This document shows positions 1 through 9,140 of a stretch of DNA of 46,250 bases, piece after piece. Numbering within the stretch: position 1 is the stretch's first letter; the number at the start of each line of letters is the position of its first letter. The notes under the pieces are model-generated. The model ran no database searches and had not been told where the DNA came from. It saw only the letters and a program-made list of their open reading frames with translations. Where the stretch lies: positions 1 to 46,250 of the forward strand of contig NZ_BJNV01000039.1 in assembly GCF_006539865.1 (NCBI RefSeq), written 5' to 3'. Source of the DNA: Zoogloea ramigera (GTDB lineage: Bacteria; Pseudomonadota; Gammaproteobacteria; Burkholderiales; Rhodocyclaceae). The position numbers and the translations under genes are program-made.

Positions 1-191
1 GCCGCCGGTTCGCCGACCTCGCCGCCTTCGCTGATCAGGCACACCCCGAAGGGCGAGTTGCTGCGCATGCAGCGGGCCGCCATGTCGAGGTAGCGCGCCT
101 CGAAGAGCTTGAGCGGCAGCACCCCGCCGGGAAACAGCACGGTGCCGAGGGGAAAGATGGGGATCTCGACGGCGTCGACGGTGTTGCTCAT
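1..191 (-). CDS. LON substrate-binding domain protein, N-terminal part (cut by window edge)
   Basis: The reading frame starts at an ATG on the minus strand and runs off the left edge after 63 residues. The visible part contains IPIFPLGTVLFPGGVLPLKLFEARY split over residues 9-33, which is the classic opening of the LON N-terminal substrate-binding (PUA-like) domain with the IFPLG.VLFPG and L.IFE.RY signatures. Small stand-alone proteins of about 200 residues with this domain (YbbN-unrelated, 'LON peptidase substrate-binding domain' family) are common in betaproteobacteria; a full Lon protease is less likely because Lon is not usually found next to ubiX, but the missing 3' part prevents a decision. 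The start is supported by a GAGGAG ribosome binding site that overlaps the last codons of ubiX, only 4 bases upstream, so the two genes are probably translated from one mRNA. Confidence 0.8.
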   Translation of the reverse strand, partial: MSNTVDAVEIPIFPLGTVLFPGGVLPLKLFEARYLDMAARCMRSNSPFGVCLISEGGEVGEPA

Positions 192-195
192 CGCC

Positions 196-843
196 TTACT
201 CCTCGCGTTGATTGTCGCGGGCGTCCTCGCCCCAGCGCGGCATCAGGGCGTGGGCCACGCCGAGCTGGTCGAGGATGCGGGCGACCACGAAATCGACCAG
301 GTCGCCCACGCTCTGCGGGTGGTGGTAGAAGCCCGGGTTGGCCGGCAGGATCACCACGCCCATCCGCGCCAGGCGCAGCATGTTCTCGAGGTGCAGCACC
401 GAAAACGGGGTCTCACGGGGCACGATCACGAGCTTGCGCCCCTCCTTGATCGCCACGTCGGCGGCGCGCTCGATGAGGGTGCTGGCGAGCCCGGCGGCGA
501 TCGCCGCCAGCGAGCCCATCGAGCACGGGCACACCACCATCGCGTCGGGCGGGTTGGAGCCGGAGGCCGGCGGCGCGAACCACTCCTCGCGGCCGAACAC
601 CCGCAGCTGCCCCGGCGCCACGCCGAAACGGGCGCTGAGCTGGGCCTCCACGTCGAAGGGCCGGGCCGGCAGGGAGAGATCCATCTCCTGGCGGGCGACG
701 ATCTGCGCCACCTGGGAATACAGCAGCCACACCCGGCAGCCGGCCGCCAGCAGGCACTCCACGAGGCGCAGCCCATAGGGCATGCCCGAGGCGCCGGTGA
801 GGGCGACGGCGATGGTTTTGGTGTCGGAGGTAGCAAGCGTCAT
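196..843 (-). CDS. ubiX: Flavin prenyltransferase UbiX
   Basis: UbiX joins a dimethylallyl unit to FMN to make the prenylated FMN cofactor of the decarboxylase UbiD, in ubiquinone synthesis or in related aromatic decarboxylations. The 215-residue product has the N-terminal flavin-binding loop TGASGMPYGLRL at residues 16-27, the central VVCPCSMGSLAAIAAGL stretch, the VPRETPFS loop with its conserved glutamate, and NPGFYHHPQS near the C-terminus; all are hallmarks of the family and length is normal. I chose the ATG that gives MTLATSDTK; a longer frame upstream only translates a low-complexity heptamer repeat. The gene lies downstream of a symporter gene and immediately upstream of a LON-domain gene. 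No ubiD partner is visible in the window. Confidence 0.95.
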   Translation of the reverse strand: MTLATSDTKTIAVALTGASGMPYGLRLVECLLAAGCRVWLLYSQVAQIVARQEMDLSLPARPFDVEAQLSARFGVAPGQLRVFGREEWFAPPASGSNPPDAMVVCPCSMGSLAAIAAGLASTLIERAADVAIKEGRKLVIVPRETPFSVLHLENMLRLARMGVVILPANPGFYHHPQSVGDLVDFVVARILDQLGVAHALMPRWGEDARDNQREE

Positions 844-866
844 GATGGAAAACCCTGGTTGAAATC

Positions 867-977
867 GGGGAGAGAATGGGGAGTGGGTAATGGGAAGTAG
901 GGAGGCGCCCACTACCCACTTCCCACTTCCCACTACCCACTACCCACTACCCATTACCCACTACCCATTACCCACTC
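867..977. repeat. Mirrored G-rich/C-rich heptamer repeat block
   Basis: On the plus strand positions 867-904 hold G-run heptamers (units like GTGGGTA, ATGGGAA) and positions 908-977 hold about ten C-run heptamers (units CCCACTA, CCCATTA, CCCACTT). The two halves are imperfect reverse complements, so the block can fold as a long hairpin in RNA or DNA, and each strand carries at least four closely spaced GGG runs, enough for a G-quadruplex. It fills the gap between the symporter stop and the ubiX start. It has no coding potential beyond spurious frames. Confidence 0.75.
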
Positions 978-986
978 CGCCCCCCC

Positions 987-2490
987 TCAATGCCGGTGGA
1001 TCACCCCGATGCCCTCGTGGGCGACGCCGTGGCTGTCGGCGGCGTGGTGGCCGTGGCGCAGGCGGTCGTGCACGTGGATGTCGTGGTGGACGAACTGCTT
1101 CATCAGCGAGCCCACCACCATGCCCACCGCGCTGGCGATGAGGCCGGCCAGCTGGGCCGGGACAAAGGGGGTCGTCTCCGCCGGCCAGGTGCACCGCGAG
1201 CCACACGGCGATGCCCAGGAAGATCGACAGCAGTGCGCCCTGGTTGGTCGCCCGCCGCCAGTAGAGGCCGCACACGAGGGGCACGAAGGCTGAGACCAGG
1301 GTGACCTGGTAGGCGTTCTCGACCATCTTGAAGATGCTGGCCTTGGAGTACATGGCGTAGACGGTGACCAGCAGCGTGAAGACCAGCGTCACCACGCGCA
1401 TCCAGAACAGCAGCTTGCGGTCGGTGAGGTGGGGCAGCGCCGGGCGCAGGATGTTCTCGGTGAAGGTGACGGAGGGCGCCAGCAGGGTGGCCGAGGCGCA
1501 GCTCTTGATGGCCGACAGCAGCGCGCCGAAGAACAACACCTGGGCCACCAGTGGGGCCTTGGTGAGCACCAGCTCGGGCAGGATCATCTGGGAATCGGAC
1601 TTGATCAGCCGGGCCACCATGTCGGGGTCGATGAGGGTGGCCGAGTAGGCCAGGAACATCGGCACGAAGGCGAACACGAAATACAGCCCGCCGCCGAGCA
1701 CCGAGCCCCACACGGCGATCTTCTCGGACTTGGCCGACTGCACCCGCTGGAAGACGTCCTGCTGGGGGATGGAGCCGAGCATCATGGTGACCGCCGCGGC
1801 GATGAAGCCGATCACCTCCTTCGGCTCGGCGGGCGGCAAAAAGTTGAACTTACCGTCGTTCATCGCGTGCTCCACCACCACCCCGACGCCGCCGGCCATG
1901 CCGCTCACCTCGCCGCCGATCCACAGCATGCCGATCACGATGATGATCATCTGCAGGAAGTCGGTGACCGCCACCGCCCACATGCCGCCGTAGAGGGTGT
2001 AGACGAGGATGGTGAGCGAGCCGATCCACATGCCGGCCAGCTTGCTGATCTCGCCGCCCGACACCACGTTGAAGACCAGCCCGAGGGCGGTGATCTGCGC
2101 GCCCACCCAGCCCAGGTAGGAGACCACGATGGCCAGCGTGGTGAGCACCTCCACGCCGCGGCCATAGCGCTTCTTGTAGAAGTCGCCGATGGTCAGCAGG
2201 TTCATGCGGTAGAGCGGCGCGGCGAAGAACAACCCGACCAGGATCAGGCACATGGACGAGCCGAAGGGGTCGGCCACCACGCCGTGGAGGCCTTCGTTGA
2301 GGAAGGTGGCCGGGATGCCCAGCACGGTCTCGGAGCCGAACCAGGTGGCGAACACCGTGGCGGTGACCATGTAAAACGGCAGATGCCGCCCGGCCACCGC
2401 GAAATCCTTGGTGTTGTGCACCCGCGTGGCGGCAAGCAGGCCGATGCCCACCGAGATCAGCCAATAAACGATGACGAACCAGAGCAGCAT
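987..2490 (-). CDS. Sodium:solute symporter (SSS family), probable frameshift near 3' end
   Basis: This is a polytopic membrane transporter of the sodium:solute symporter family. The N-terminus MLLWFVIVYWLISVGIGLLA forms the first membrane segment, followed by GRHLPFYMVTATVFATWFGS, a typical SSS second helix, and by about ten more hydrophobic helices; PQQDVFQRVQSAKS and LLAPSVTFTENI are family-typical loops. The substrate cannot be read from the sequence. After the residues HLAGGDD the open frame becomes arginine/proline-rich and runs to 961. Removing one base from the five-G run at 1167-1171 restores PAQLAGLIASAVGMVVGSLM, a normal last helix, plus a histidine-rich tail ending at a TGA at 987. 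I therefore give the repaired limits; as read, the gene is frameshifted by one base, through either sequencing error or a real mutation. Confidence 0.8.
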
Positions 2491-2650
2491 GCGCGGACAG
2501 GGAAAAAGCGTTGAAGAATCCGCGGATTATCCTGGAAACCGGGGCGCCGTGCACCCACTGGCGCGAGCGGATGGCGCGTGGGCCGAAGGGGCGCTTTCAA
2601 GCCACCACCTGACGCGCACCGCCGGCGCCCGCGGGCTGCCCGGCGTGGGG

Positions 2651-5600
2651 CTAGGCGGCCGGCTCGAGGCGCGCGGCGAAGATGTCTGCCGGCTCGGCGT
2701 GGCCGTAGCACCAGCCCTGCAGCGCATCACAGCCGAGCTGGCGCAGGGTGCTGGCCATCGACTCGGTCTCGACGCCTTCGGCCACCAGCTCGAGACCCAG
2801 ATTGTGGCCGAGGCCGACGATGGAGGCGACGATGGCCCGATCTTCGGGGCCGGCGTTGATCTCCCGCACGAAGGACTGGTCGATCTTGAGCTTGTCGAGG
2901 GGAAAACGCTTGAGGTAGGCGAGGCTGGAGTAGCCGGTGCCGAAGTCGTCGATGGCGATCGAGACACCCAGGGCCTTGAGCTCGGCGAGCTGCCGGGCGA
3001 CCTGCTCGACGTCGCGCATCACCATGCTCTCGGTGAGCTCGAGGGTCAGCAGGCCGGCGGGGATGTCGTGGCGATGCAGGGCCGCGGCGATGCTGTCGAC
3101 AAAGTCGGCGCGGCGGAACTGCAGCGCCGAGATGTTGACCGCCACCGGCACCAGCGGCAGGCCGGCAGCGCGCCAGGCGGCGAGCTGGGCGCACACCGCG
3201 TGGAGCACCCGCTTGCCGAGGCTGAGGATCAGGCCGCTCTCCTCGGCGATGGCGATGAAGCGCCCCGGCAACAGCAGCCCCAGCTCAGGGTGCTGCCAGC
3301 GCACCAGGGCCTCGGCGCCCACCAAGCGGCCGTCGGCGGACATCAGCGGCTGGTAGTGCAGCACCAGCTCGTCGCGGTCGAGGGCGCCGCGCAGGGCGTA
3401 TTCGAGGGACAGGCGCTCGCCGCCCACCGAGTCCATGCCCGGGGTGAAGAACTCGACCCCGTTGCGGCCCGCCTCCTTGGCCCGGTACATGGCCATGTCG
3501 GCCCGGTCGAGGAGGAGCTCGGCATCCCGCCCGTCGTCGGGGTAGACCGCCACGCCGACGCTGGTGGACAGGCTGAACTCGCAGCCGGCCAGCCGGAAGG
3601 GCTCGTCGAGGGCCGCCAGCAGGCGGGTGGCGCCGGCCCGCAGCCCGGCCCCGTCGTCGCCCTCGGGGATCAGCACGACGAACTCGTCGCCGCCGTGGCG
3701 CAGCACGCTCTCGCCAGGGCGCAGCACGCTCTCGAGGCGCCGCGCCACCTCGATCAGCAGCTGATCGCCCACGTGGTGGCCGAGGGTGTCGTTGACGTTC
3801 TTGAAGCGGTCGAGGTCGAGGAAACACAGGGCCAGCCGGCGCTCCAGCCGGTCGGCCAGGGCCGCCGCCTCGCCCATCATGGTGGCCAGCTCGGCGCGGG
3901 AGGGCAGGCCGGTGAGGAAGTCGTGGCTGGCCAGGAAGCGGATGCGCGCCTCGTCGGCCTTCTGCTGGCTGACGTCAGAGAACACCGCCACGTAGTGGGT
4001 GACCTGGCCTTCGTCGCCCTGCACCACGCTCAGCGACAGCGCCGCCGGGAAGGTTTCGCCGCCCGCCCGGCGGAGCCACACCTCGCCCTGCCAGGCGCCG
4101 GCCTCGGCGGCCTGCTCGCGGACCATCGTCACGAAACCCTCGGGGTGATGCAGGGGGTCGAAGAGCTCGAGCACCGTGCCCCGGACGCTCTCCTCGGCGT
4201 GGCCGGTGAGCGTCGCGAAGGCCCGGTTGGTCATCACCACGCGGCGCTCGCAGTCGCTGATGACGATGCCCTCGGAGTTGTTCTCGAAGACCTTGGCGGC
4301 GAGGCGCAGGACATCCTCGCGGCGATAGCTGCGCAGCGCGAAGGCCACGTCGGCGGTGAGCTCCTCGATCAGGCGGACCGTGTGCTCGTCGAAGAAGTCG
4401 CGTTCGTTCTTGCGCAGCGCGAGCACCCCGTCGGCGTCGGCGCCGCCGTCGGCGATGCGGATCGGGAAGAAGGCGAAGGAGCTGTCGGGGTCGCTGGCGA
4501 CGCAGCCCTCGCAGGCCGCGGCGCCGGGGGCCGCCTGCGGCTCGTTGACGATCAGTGGCCGGGCGAGCAGCGCCTCGAGCGGCTGGCGGCAGCGCAGCTC
4601 GGCCGGCGCGATGGGCCGGCGGCCGGCGCGCTGGTAGATGGCCTCCACCACCAGCTCCCGCCCGGACCCGCGGGGAAAGGCGATCCAGGCCAGGTCGAGC
4701 TCGCCGAACTCGACGGCGATGCGGCACACCTGGGGCAGCAGGGTGGCCGCGTCGCGGGTATGCACGATCGCCTTGTTGGTGTCGGAGAGCGCGTGGTAGA
4801 GGCGCGTCATGCGCTTGATGTCGCGAGCGTTGTCGCGGGCCGGCTGGAGGTCGTAGCAGGAGCCCACGTAGCCGGTGAACACGCCGTCGGCGTCGTGGAT
4901 GGGCGCGCCGTGGTCGGCGATCCAGTGGTAGCTGCCGTCGGCCGCTCGCAGGCGATATTCGAAGACGAAGGGTTCGCGGGCCTCGAAGGCGCGCCGGTAG
5001 GCCGTGAGGCAGGCCTCCCGGTCGTCCGGATGCACCGCCTCGACCCAGCCGCCGTTGGCTTCCTGCGCGAGCGTGCGGCCGGTGAAGGCCAGCCAAGCCC
5101 GGTTGAACCAGTCGCACTCACCACTCACGCCAGCGCGCCAGGCCAGGTGCGGGAAGCCCTCGAGCATCGCCAGGTGCTGGTCGCGGGCCCGGGCGAGCTG
5201 GCGGTTGCGGGTGCGCAGGGTGTCCAGCATCTCGTTGAGGGCGGCGGCGAGCTCGCCGAGCTCGTCGCGCCGGCCCACCGGCACGTCGATGTCGACTCCG
5301 CCGGCCTGGCGACGGCCGAGGGCCGCCCGGATCTGGTCGGCCGGGCGCAGCACGTAGCGCGACACCATCAGCAGGATCAGCCCCGCCACCGCGCTGAGGA
5401 TGCCGCCCAGCCACAGGCTGAGGGACAGCACGGTGTCCCGCGCCGCCCACCACAGGGCCGAGGCATCGAGGCGCAGCAGCAGCACACCATCGGCGAGCCG
5501 CCCGTTCTCGTGGCCGTCGTCGACCAGCAGCACGGGCTCGAGCACCTCCAGCACCCGGTGGGTGGAATCGAGCCGCCGCTCGGCCTTGCGGCCGGCATTG

Positions 5601-5962
5601 ACGCGGCCGATGGCCTCCGCCAGGGCCGGGTCGGGCAGCGCAGCGAGGGGCTGGTCGTGCCAGCTGTGGTCGCTGGAGGCCACCACCCGGAGCGGCCGGC
5701 CAGCCACCAGGGCGACCCGCTGCACGTCCCGCGCCGCGCCCAGGGACGACAGGAAGCGCCGCAGGTCGGCCGGGTCGCGGGCGGTCTCGGCGGCCGAAAA
5801 GACCGCCGCGACGATGCCATCGGCGCGCTCCTCGACGAGGGTCTGGAAGCGCTCGAGGATGCTCGCATACACCACGCTGACGAGCAGCACGATGCCGACG
5901 GCCCACAGGGCCAGCAGCGGCGCAACCAGCCGCCAGCGCAGCGAGATGAACACACCGCTCAA
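2651..5962 (-). CDS. Membrane PAS-GAF-PAS-GGDEF-EAL c-di-GMP signalling protein
   Basis: The 1103-residue protein should sense a signal and make and/or break cyclic di-GMP. In order it has a membrane segment at about 12-34, a periplasmic domain, a second membrane segment at about 182-203, a HAMP linker to about 255, a PAS domain (about 265-385), a GAF-like domain (about 395-540), a second PAS (about 550-670), a diguanylate cyclase with intact GGDEF at 757-761, and an EAL domain with intact EAL at 884-886 and DDFGTGYSS near 1003. Both catalytic signatures look active. The inhibitory I-site before GGDEF reads RPGE instead of RxxD, so product inhibition may be weak. The gene starts 49 bases after the stop of the binding-protein gene on the same strand, suggesting a co-transcribed pair in which that lipoprotein feeds the periplasmic domain. 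Confidence 0.93.
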   Translation of the reverse strand: MSGVFISLRWRLVAPLLALWAVGIVLLVSVVYASILERFQTLVEERADGIVAAVFSAAETARDPADLRRFLSSLGAARDVQRVALVAGRPLRVVASSDHSWHDQPLAALPDPALAEAIGRVNAGRKAERRLDSTHRVLEVLEPVLLVDDGHENGRLADGVLLLRLDASALWWAARDTVLSLSLWLGGILSAVAGLILLMVSRYVLRPADQIRAALGRRQAGGVDIDVPVGRRDELGELAAALNEMLDTLRTRNRQLARARDQHLAMLEGFPHLAWRAGVSGECDWFNRAWLAFTGRTLAQEANGGWVEAVHPDDREACLTAYRRAFEAREPFVFEYRLRAADGSYHWIADHGAPIHDADGVFTGYVGSCYDLQPARDNARDIKRMTRLYHALSDTNKAIVHTRDAATLLPQVCRIAVEFGELDLAWIAFPRGSGRELVVEAIYQRAGRRPIAPAELRCRQPLEALLARPLIVNEPQAAPGAAACEGCVASDPDSSFAFFPIRIADGGADADGVLALRKNERDFFDEHTVRLIEELTADVAFALRSYRREDVLRLAAKVFENNSEGIVISDCERRVVMTNRAFATLTGHAEESVRGTVLELFDPLHHPEGFVTMVREQAAEAGAWQGEVWLRRAGGETFPAALSLSVVQGDEGQVTHYVAVFSDVSQQKADEARIRFLASHDFLTGLPSRAELATMMGEAAALADRLERRLALCFLDLDRFKNVNDTLGHHVGDQLLIEVARRLESVLRPGESVLRHGGDEFVVLIPEGDDGAGLRAGATRLLAALDEPFRLAGCEFSLSTSVGVAVYPDDGRDAELLLDRADMAMYRAKEAGRNGVEFFTPGMDSVGGERLSLEYALRGALDRDELVLHYQPLMSADGRLVGAEALVRWQHPELGLLLPGRFIAIAEESGLILSLGKRVLHAVCAQLAAWRAAGLPLVPVAVNISALQFRRADFVDSIAAALHRHDIPAGLLTLELTESMVMRDVEQVARQLAELKALGVSIAIDDFGTGYSSLAYLKRFPLDKLKIDQSFVREINAGPEDRAIVASIVGLGHNLGLELVAEGVETESMASTLRQLGCDALQGWCYGHAEPADIFAARLEPAA

Positions 5963-6011
5963 GCGCGCGGCCCCCGTTCGCCCCGTTGCCAGGCCGGCAT
6001 GGGCGCGCGGC

Positions 6012-7004
6012 TCACGCCAGCACTCCGAAATCCGCCGCCAGAAACTCGCGGGCGATCAGAAAATCCTTGAGGTTGTGGGCCTGCCGCAGCTGGGCCAGGG
6101 CCATCATGGCGCCCTGCAGCTCGTTGAGGGAGCGCTCCACCGGGCCGCCGGGGGCCAGCAGGGCCGGCTGTTCGGTGCGGGACACGAAATGCATGCCGGC
6201 GAGGGTCTGGCGCAGCTCGGCCACGCTCATGTTCTCGCGCCGGGCCATGATCGCGTGGGCCTCGTCGGGCTGGCTGGCCATCAGCGCGACGGCCTTGTAG
6301 TAGGCCGCCACGAAGGCCGGCACGTCGGAGCCGCGGCGGTTCACGAAGGCGCCATCGAAGACCAGGGTGTCGATCACCTGCCCCGGCACCTGGCCGCTAT
6401 GGAACAGCACCTTGCCACCGGCCTCGAGGATGCGGTTGGACTCGGGCGGAAAACACACGGCGGCGCTCACCAGGCCCTCGGCAAACGCGTTGGGCATGGC
6501 GTTCTGGGGCATCGGCACCAGGATCACGTCGCGGATCGACAGCTTGACCGAGGCCAGCGCCAGCGCCAGCAGCTGGATGTGCAGCGTGCCCGGCTCGATC
6601 GCGACCCGGCGCTCGCGCAGGCCCGCCGGCCCGGACATGCGCGGCTCGCCGACCAGCACGTCGGCCCCGTTGGAATAGTCGACCACCGCGGAGATCTGCG
6701 GGCGCGTGCCCGACTGGTCGGCGGTGAGCAGGATCTCCACCAGCGTCGCGCCACAGCCATCCACCTGGCCCCGCTCGAAGGCCCGCCGCGAGGCGCCAAG
6801 CGAGGTGAGATCGACCAGCGTGACGTCGAGCCCCACCTCTTCAAAGAAACCTCTGTCGCGCGCCACGTAGAGCGGGTCGTAGCCGGGCCAGGGGTTGGTG
6901 GCGAACTTGATCGGCTCGCGGCTGCTGCGATTGCAGCCGCCGGCGGCCAGGAGCAGGGAGCTCCCGAGCCCGAGGGAAATGGCGCGACGACGCAGGGATG
7001 GCAT
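6012..7004 (-). CDS. Periplasmic substrate-binding lipoprotein, NMT1/THI5 (NitT/TauT-like) type
   Basis: The 330-residue product begins with an arginine-rich signal peptide (LRRRAISLGLGSSLLLAAGG) followed by a cysteine at about residue 24; the -3 to +1 sequence AGGC is an imperfect lipobox, so lipidation is likely but not certain. The mature part opens with KFATNPWPGYDPLYVARDRGFF and EVGLDVTLVDLTS, the standard opening of NitT/TauT/SsuA-like binding proteins of the NMT1/THI5 group. No ABC permease or ATPase gene lies nearby, so it is an orphan binding protein. Its only partner is the downstream GGDEF/EAL gene on the same strand, 49 bases away. This suggests a ligand-sensing rather than uptake role (inference). 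The upstream in-frame extension crosses the promoter region of ubiU and is rejected. Confidence 0.88.
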   Translation of the reverse strand: MPSLRRRAISLGLGSSLLLAAGGCNRSSREPIKFATNPWPGYDPLYVARDRGFFEEVGLDVTLVDLTSLGASRRAFERGQVDGCGATLVEILLTADQSGTRPQISAVVDYSNGADVLVGEPRMSGPAGLRERRVAIEPGTLHIQLLALALASVKLSIRDVILVPMPQNAMPNAFAEGLVSAAVCFPPESNRILEAGGKVLFHSGQVPGQVIDTLVFDGAFVNRRGSDVPAFVAAYYKAVALMASQPDEAHAIMARRENMSVAELRQTLAGMHFVSRTEQPALLAPGGPVERSLNELQGAMMALAQLRQAHNLKDFLIAREFLAADFGVLA

Positions 7005-7106
7005 GGTGGATCTGACTGAAATATGACGCGGACGTCGCAGTATGCCTCGGCTCCTGCCGGATGCCCACGACGGGAACAGGGTCTGATAGGCCTCGCCGCA
7101 GGACCA

Positions 7107-7155
7107 TTGACCGTGGTCAAGGCCCTGAAATGGCACCCCGCCTAAAGTCTTTGCG
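7107..7155 (+). promoter_or_regulatory. FNR/Anr-type box and -10 element upstream of ubiUVT
   Basis: Positions 7107-7120 read TTGACCGTGGTCAA, a perfect TTGAC-N4-GTCAA palindrome with the 5-4-5 geometry of FNR/Anr sites (consensus TTGAT-N4-ATCAA). A -10-like TAAAGT lies at 7143-7148, putting the transcription start near 7155 and the box centre at about -41.5, the exact position of a class II FNR activator site. The site lies between the divergent binding-protein gene and ubiU. In E. coli the ubiUVT genes are known to be under Fnr control, which fits. The -10 match is only four of six. Confidence 0.72.
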
Positions 7156-7182
7156 CGATTTCGCAGCCCCATCTTCTCCCCC

Positions 7183-8196
7183 ATGACTCCCGCGCGCCCC
7201 ATCGAACTGGTCTGCCCCGCCGGCAGCCTCCCCGCCCTCAAGACCGCCGTCGACCACGGCGCCGACTGCGTCTATCTGGGCTTCAAGGATGCCACCAACG
7301 CCCGCAACTTCAGCGGCCTCAACTTCGACGACAAGGCCATCGCCGAGGGCGTGCGCTACGCCCACCAGCGCGGCCGCAAGGTGCTGGTGGCCCTCAACAC
7401 CTACCCCCAGGCGGGCAACTGGAAAAACTGGACCACCGCCGTCGACCGCGCCGCCGAGTCCGGCGTCGACGCGATCATCCTGGCCGACCCGGGCCTGATG
7501 GCCTACGCCCGCAAGACCCACCCGGCGCTGCGCCTGCACCTGTCGGTGCAGGGCTCGGCCACCAGCTACGACGCCATCAATTTCTACCACCAACATTTCG
7601 GAATTTCGCGGGCGGTGCTGCCGCGGGTGCTGTCGATGGCGCAAGTCGAGCAGCTCATCGCCAACACCCCGGTCGAGATCGAGGTTTTCGGCTTCGGCGG
7701 GCTGTGTGTGATGGTCGAGGGCCGCTGCGCCCTGTCGGCCTACGCCACCGGCGAATCGCCCAACTGCCAGGGCGCCTGCTCGCCCGGCAAGCACGTGCGC
7801 TGGGAGCAAACGCCGAAGGGCATGGAGACCCGCCTCAACGGCATCCTCATCGACCGCTTCGCCGACGGCGAGCGGGCCGGCTACCCCACCCTGTGCAAGG
7901 GCCGCTTCGACGTGAACGGCGAAACCTATTACGCCATCGAGGAGCCCACCAGCCTCAACACCCTCGAACTGCTGCCCGAGCTGGCCCGCATCGGCGTCTC
8001 GGCGATCAAGATCGAGGGCCGCCAGCGCAGCCCGGCCTACGTGGCCCAGGTCACCCAGGTGTGGCGCGCCGCCATCGACCGCCTGCAGCAGGGCAAGGCG
8101 CCCTTCCGCATCGAGCCGGCCTGGATGGCCGACCTCAACAAGGTCTCCGAGGGCCAGAGCCACACCCTCGGCGCCTACTATCGCCCCTGGAAATGA
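7183..8196 (+). CDS. ubiU: Oxygen-independent ubiquinone hydroxylation protein UbiU (U32 peptidase family)
   Basis: UbiU works with UbiV as an iron-sulfur complex that hydroxylates the ubiquinone ring without oxygen, using prephenate as oxygen donor. The 337-residue product begins [20 protein letters not shown], the U32 peptidase-family opening. Four cysteines at 175, 182, 199 and 238 match E. coli UbiU C169, C176, C193 and C232 with a constant offset of six, so the 4Fe-4S cluster site is intact. The gene is first in ubiU-ubiV-ubiT and follows an FNR-like box. ATG at 7183 gives the expected N-terminus. Confidence 0.96.
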   Translation: MTPARPIELVCPAGSLPALKTAVDHGADCVYLGFKDATNARNFSGLNFDDKAIAEGVRYAHQRGRKVLVALNTYPQAGNWKNWTTAVDRAAESGVDAIILADPGLMAYARKTHPALRLHLSVQGSATSYDAINFYHQHFGISRAVLPRVLSMAQVEQLIANTPVEIEVFGFGGLCVMVEGRCALSAYATGESPNCQGACSPGKHVRWEQTPKGMETRLNGILIDRFADGERAGYPTLCKGRFDVNGETYYAIEEPTSLNTLELLPELARIGVSAIKIEGRQRSPAYVAQVTQVWRAAIDRLQQGKAPFRIEPAWMADLNKVSEGQSHTLGAYYRPWK

Positions 8197-8201
8197 GCCC
8201 G

Positions 8202-9107
8202 ATGAAACTCGCCCTCGGCCCCCTGCTCTACTACTGGCCCCGCCAGTCCACCCTCGCCTTCTACGCCGACATGGCCGAGGCGCCGCTGGATATCGTCTAC
8301 CTCGGCGAGACCGTCTGCTCGCGCCGCCACGAGCTGCGCCTGCCCGACTGGCTCGAGGTGGCCGACATGCTCGCCGCCGCCGGCAAGGAGGTCGTGCTGT
8401 CGAGCCAGGTGCTGGTCGAATCCGAATCCGATCTCAAGACCCTGCGCCGCATCATCGACAACGGCCGCTTCCGCGTCGAAGCCAACGACATGGGCGCCGT
8501 GCACCTGCTGTCGGGTGGCGACAGCCCCGCCCGCAACTGGGTCGCCGGCCCGACCCTCAACATCTTCAACCCGGCCACCCTGGGGCTGTTCGCCGACCTC
8601 GGCGCCACCCGCTGGGCGGCCCCGCCCGAGATGTCGCGCCAGCAGATCGCCGAACTCCGCGCCGGCCTCGGCCGCGAGATGGAGGTCGAGCTCTTCGCCC
8701 ACGGCCGCCTGCCACTGGCCTATTCGGCGCGCTGCTTCACCGCCCGCCACTACAACCTGCAGAAGGACAGCTGCGAGTTCCGCTGCCTCGAGTTCGCCGA
8801 CGGAATCCCGCTGAAGACCCGCGAAGGCGCGCCCTTCCTCACCCTCAACGGCATCCAGACCCAATCGGCCCACGTGCACACCCTGCTCCCCGACCTGCCC
8901 GCGGTGGTCGCCGACGGCCTCGAGATCCTGCGCATCAGCCCCCAGGGCGAGCACACCGGCCAGATCATCCAGCTGTTCCGCAACGCCATCGACGGCCTCG
9001 TACCGCCCCTCGATGCCTTGCAGGACGCCATCCCCCTGCTCCCCGAAGCCCCCTGCAACGGCTTCTGGCACGGCCGGCCGGGGGTCGAGCAACTGGTCAT
9101 CCACTGA
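8202..9107 (+). CDS. ubiV: Oxygen-independent ubiquinone hydroxylation protein UbiV
   Basis: UbiV is the partner of UbiU in anaerobic ring hydroxylation. The N-terminus [13 protein letters not shown] aligns with E. coli MKYSLGPVLWYWP, which is why I start at the ATG at 8202; an ATG at 8193, overlapping the ubiU stop, would add only three residues. With this start, the first cluster cysteine falls at 39 (LGETVCSRR), the same number as in E. coli, and the other three sit in [18 protein letters not shown] and FRC. The 301-residue length is normal. The five-base gap to ubiU indicates translational coupling. Confidence 0.95.
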   Translation: MKLALGPLLYYWPRQSTLAFYADMAEAPLDIVYLGETVCSRRHELRLPDWLEVADMLAAAGKEVVLSSQVLVESESDLKTLRRIIDNGRFRVEANDMGAVHLLSGGDSPARNWVAGPTLNIFNPATLGLFADLGATRWAAPPEMSRQQIAELRAGLGREMEVELFAHGRLPLAYSARCFTARHYNLQKDSCEFRCLEFADGIPLKTREGAPFLTLNGIQTQSAHVHTLLPDLPAVVADGLEILRISPQGEHTGQIIQLFRNAIDGLVPPLDALQDAIPLLPEAPCNGFWHGRPGVEQLVIH

Positions 9108-9140
9108 AGCCGGACCTTCAACCCAGAAACGGCCCCACCC

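Noticed and set aside
2471-6070. A 1199-codon plus-strand open frame opposite the GGDEF/EAL gene
   Set aside because: It is the antisense shadow of a high-GC gene; its composition (Glu/Ala/Gly/His-rich without domains) and the intact domains on the other strand show that it is not real.
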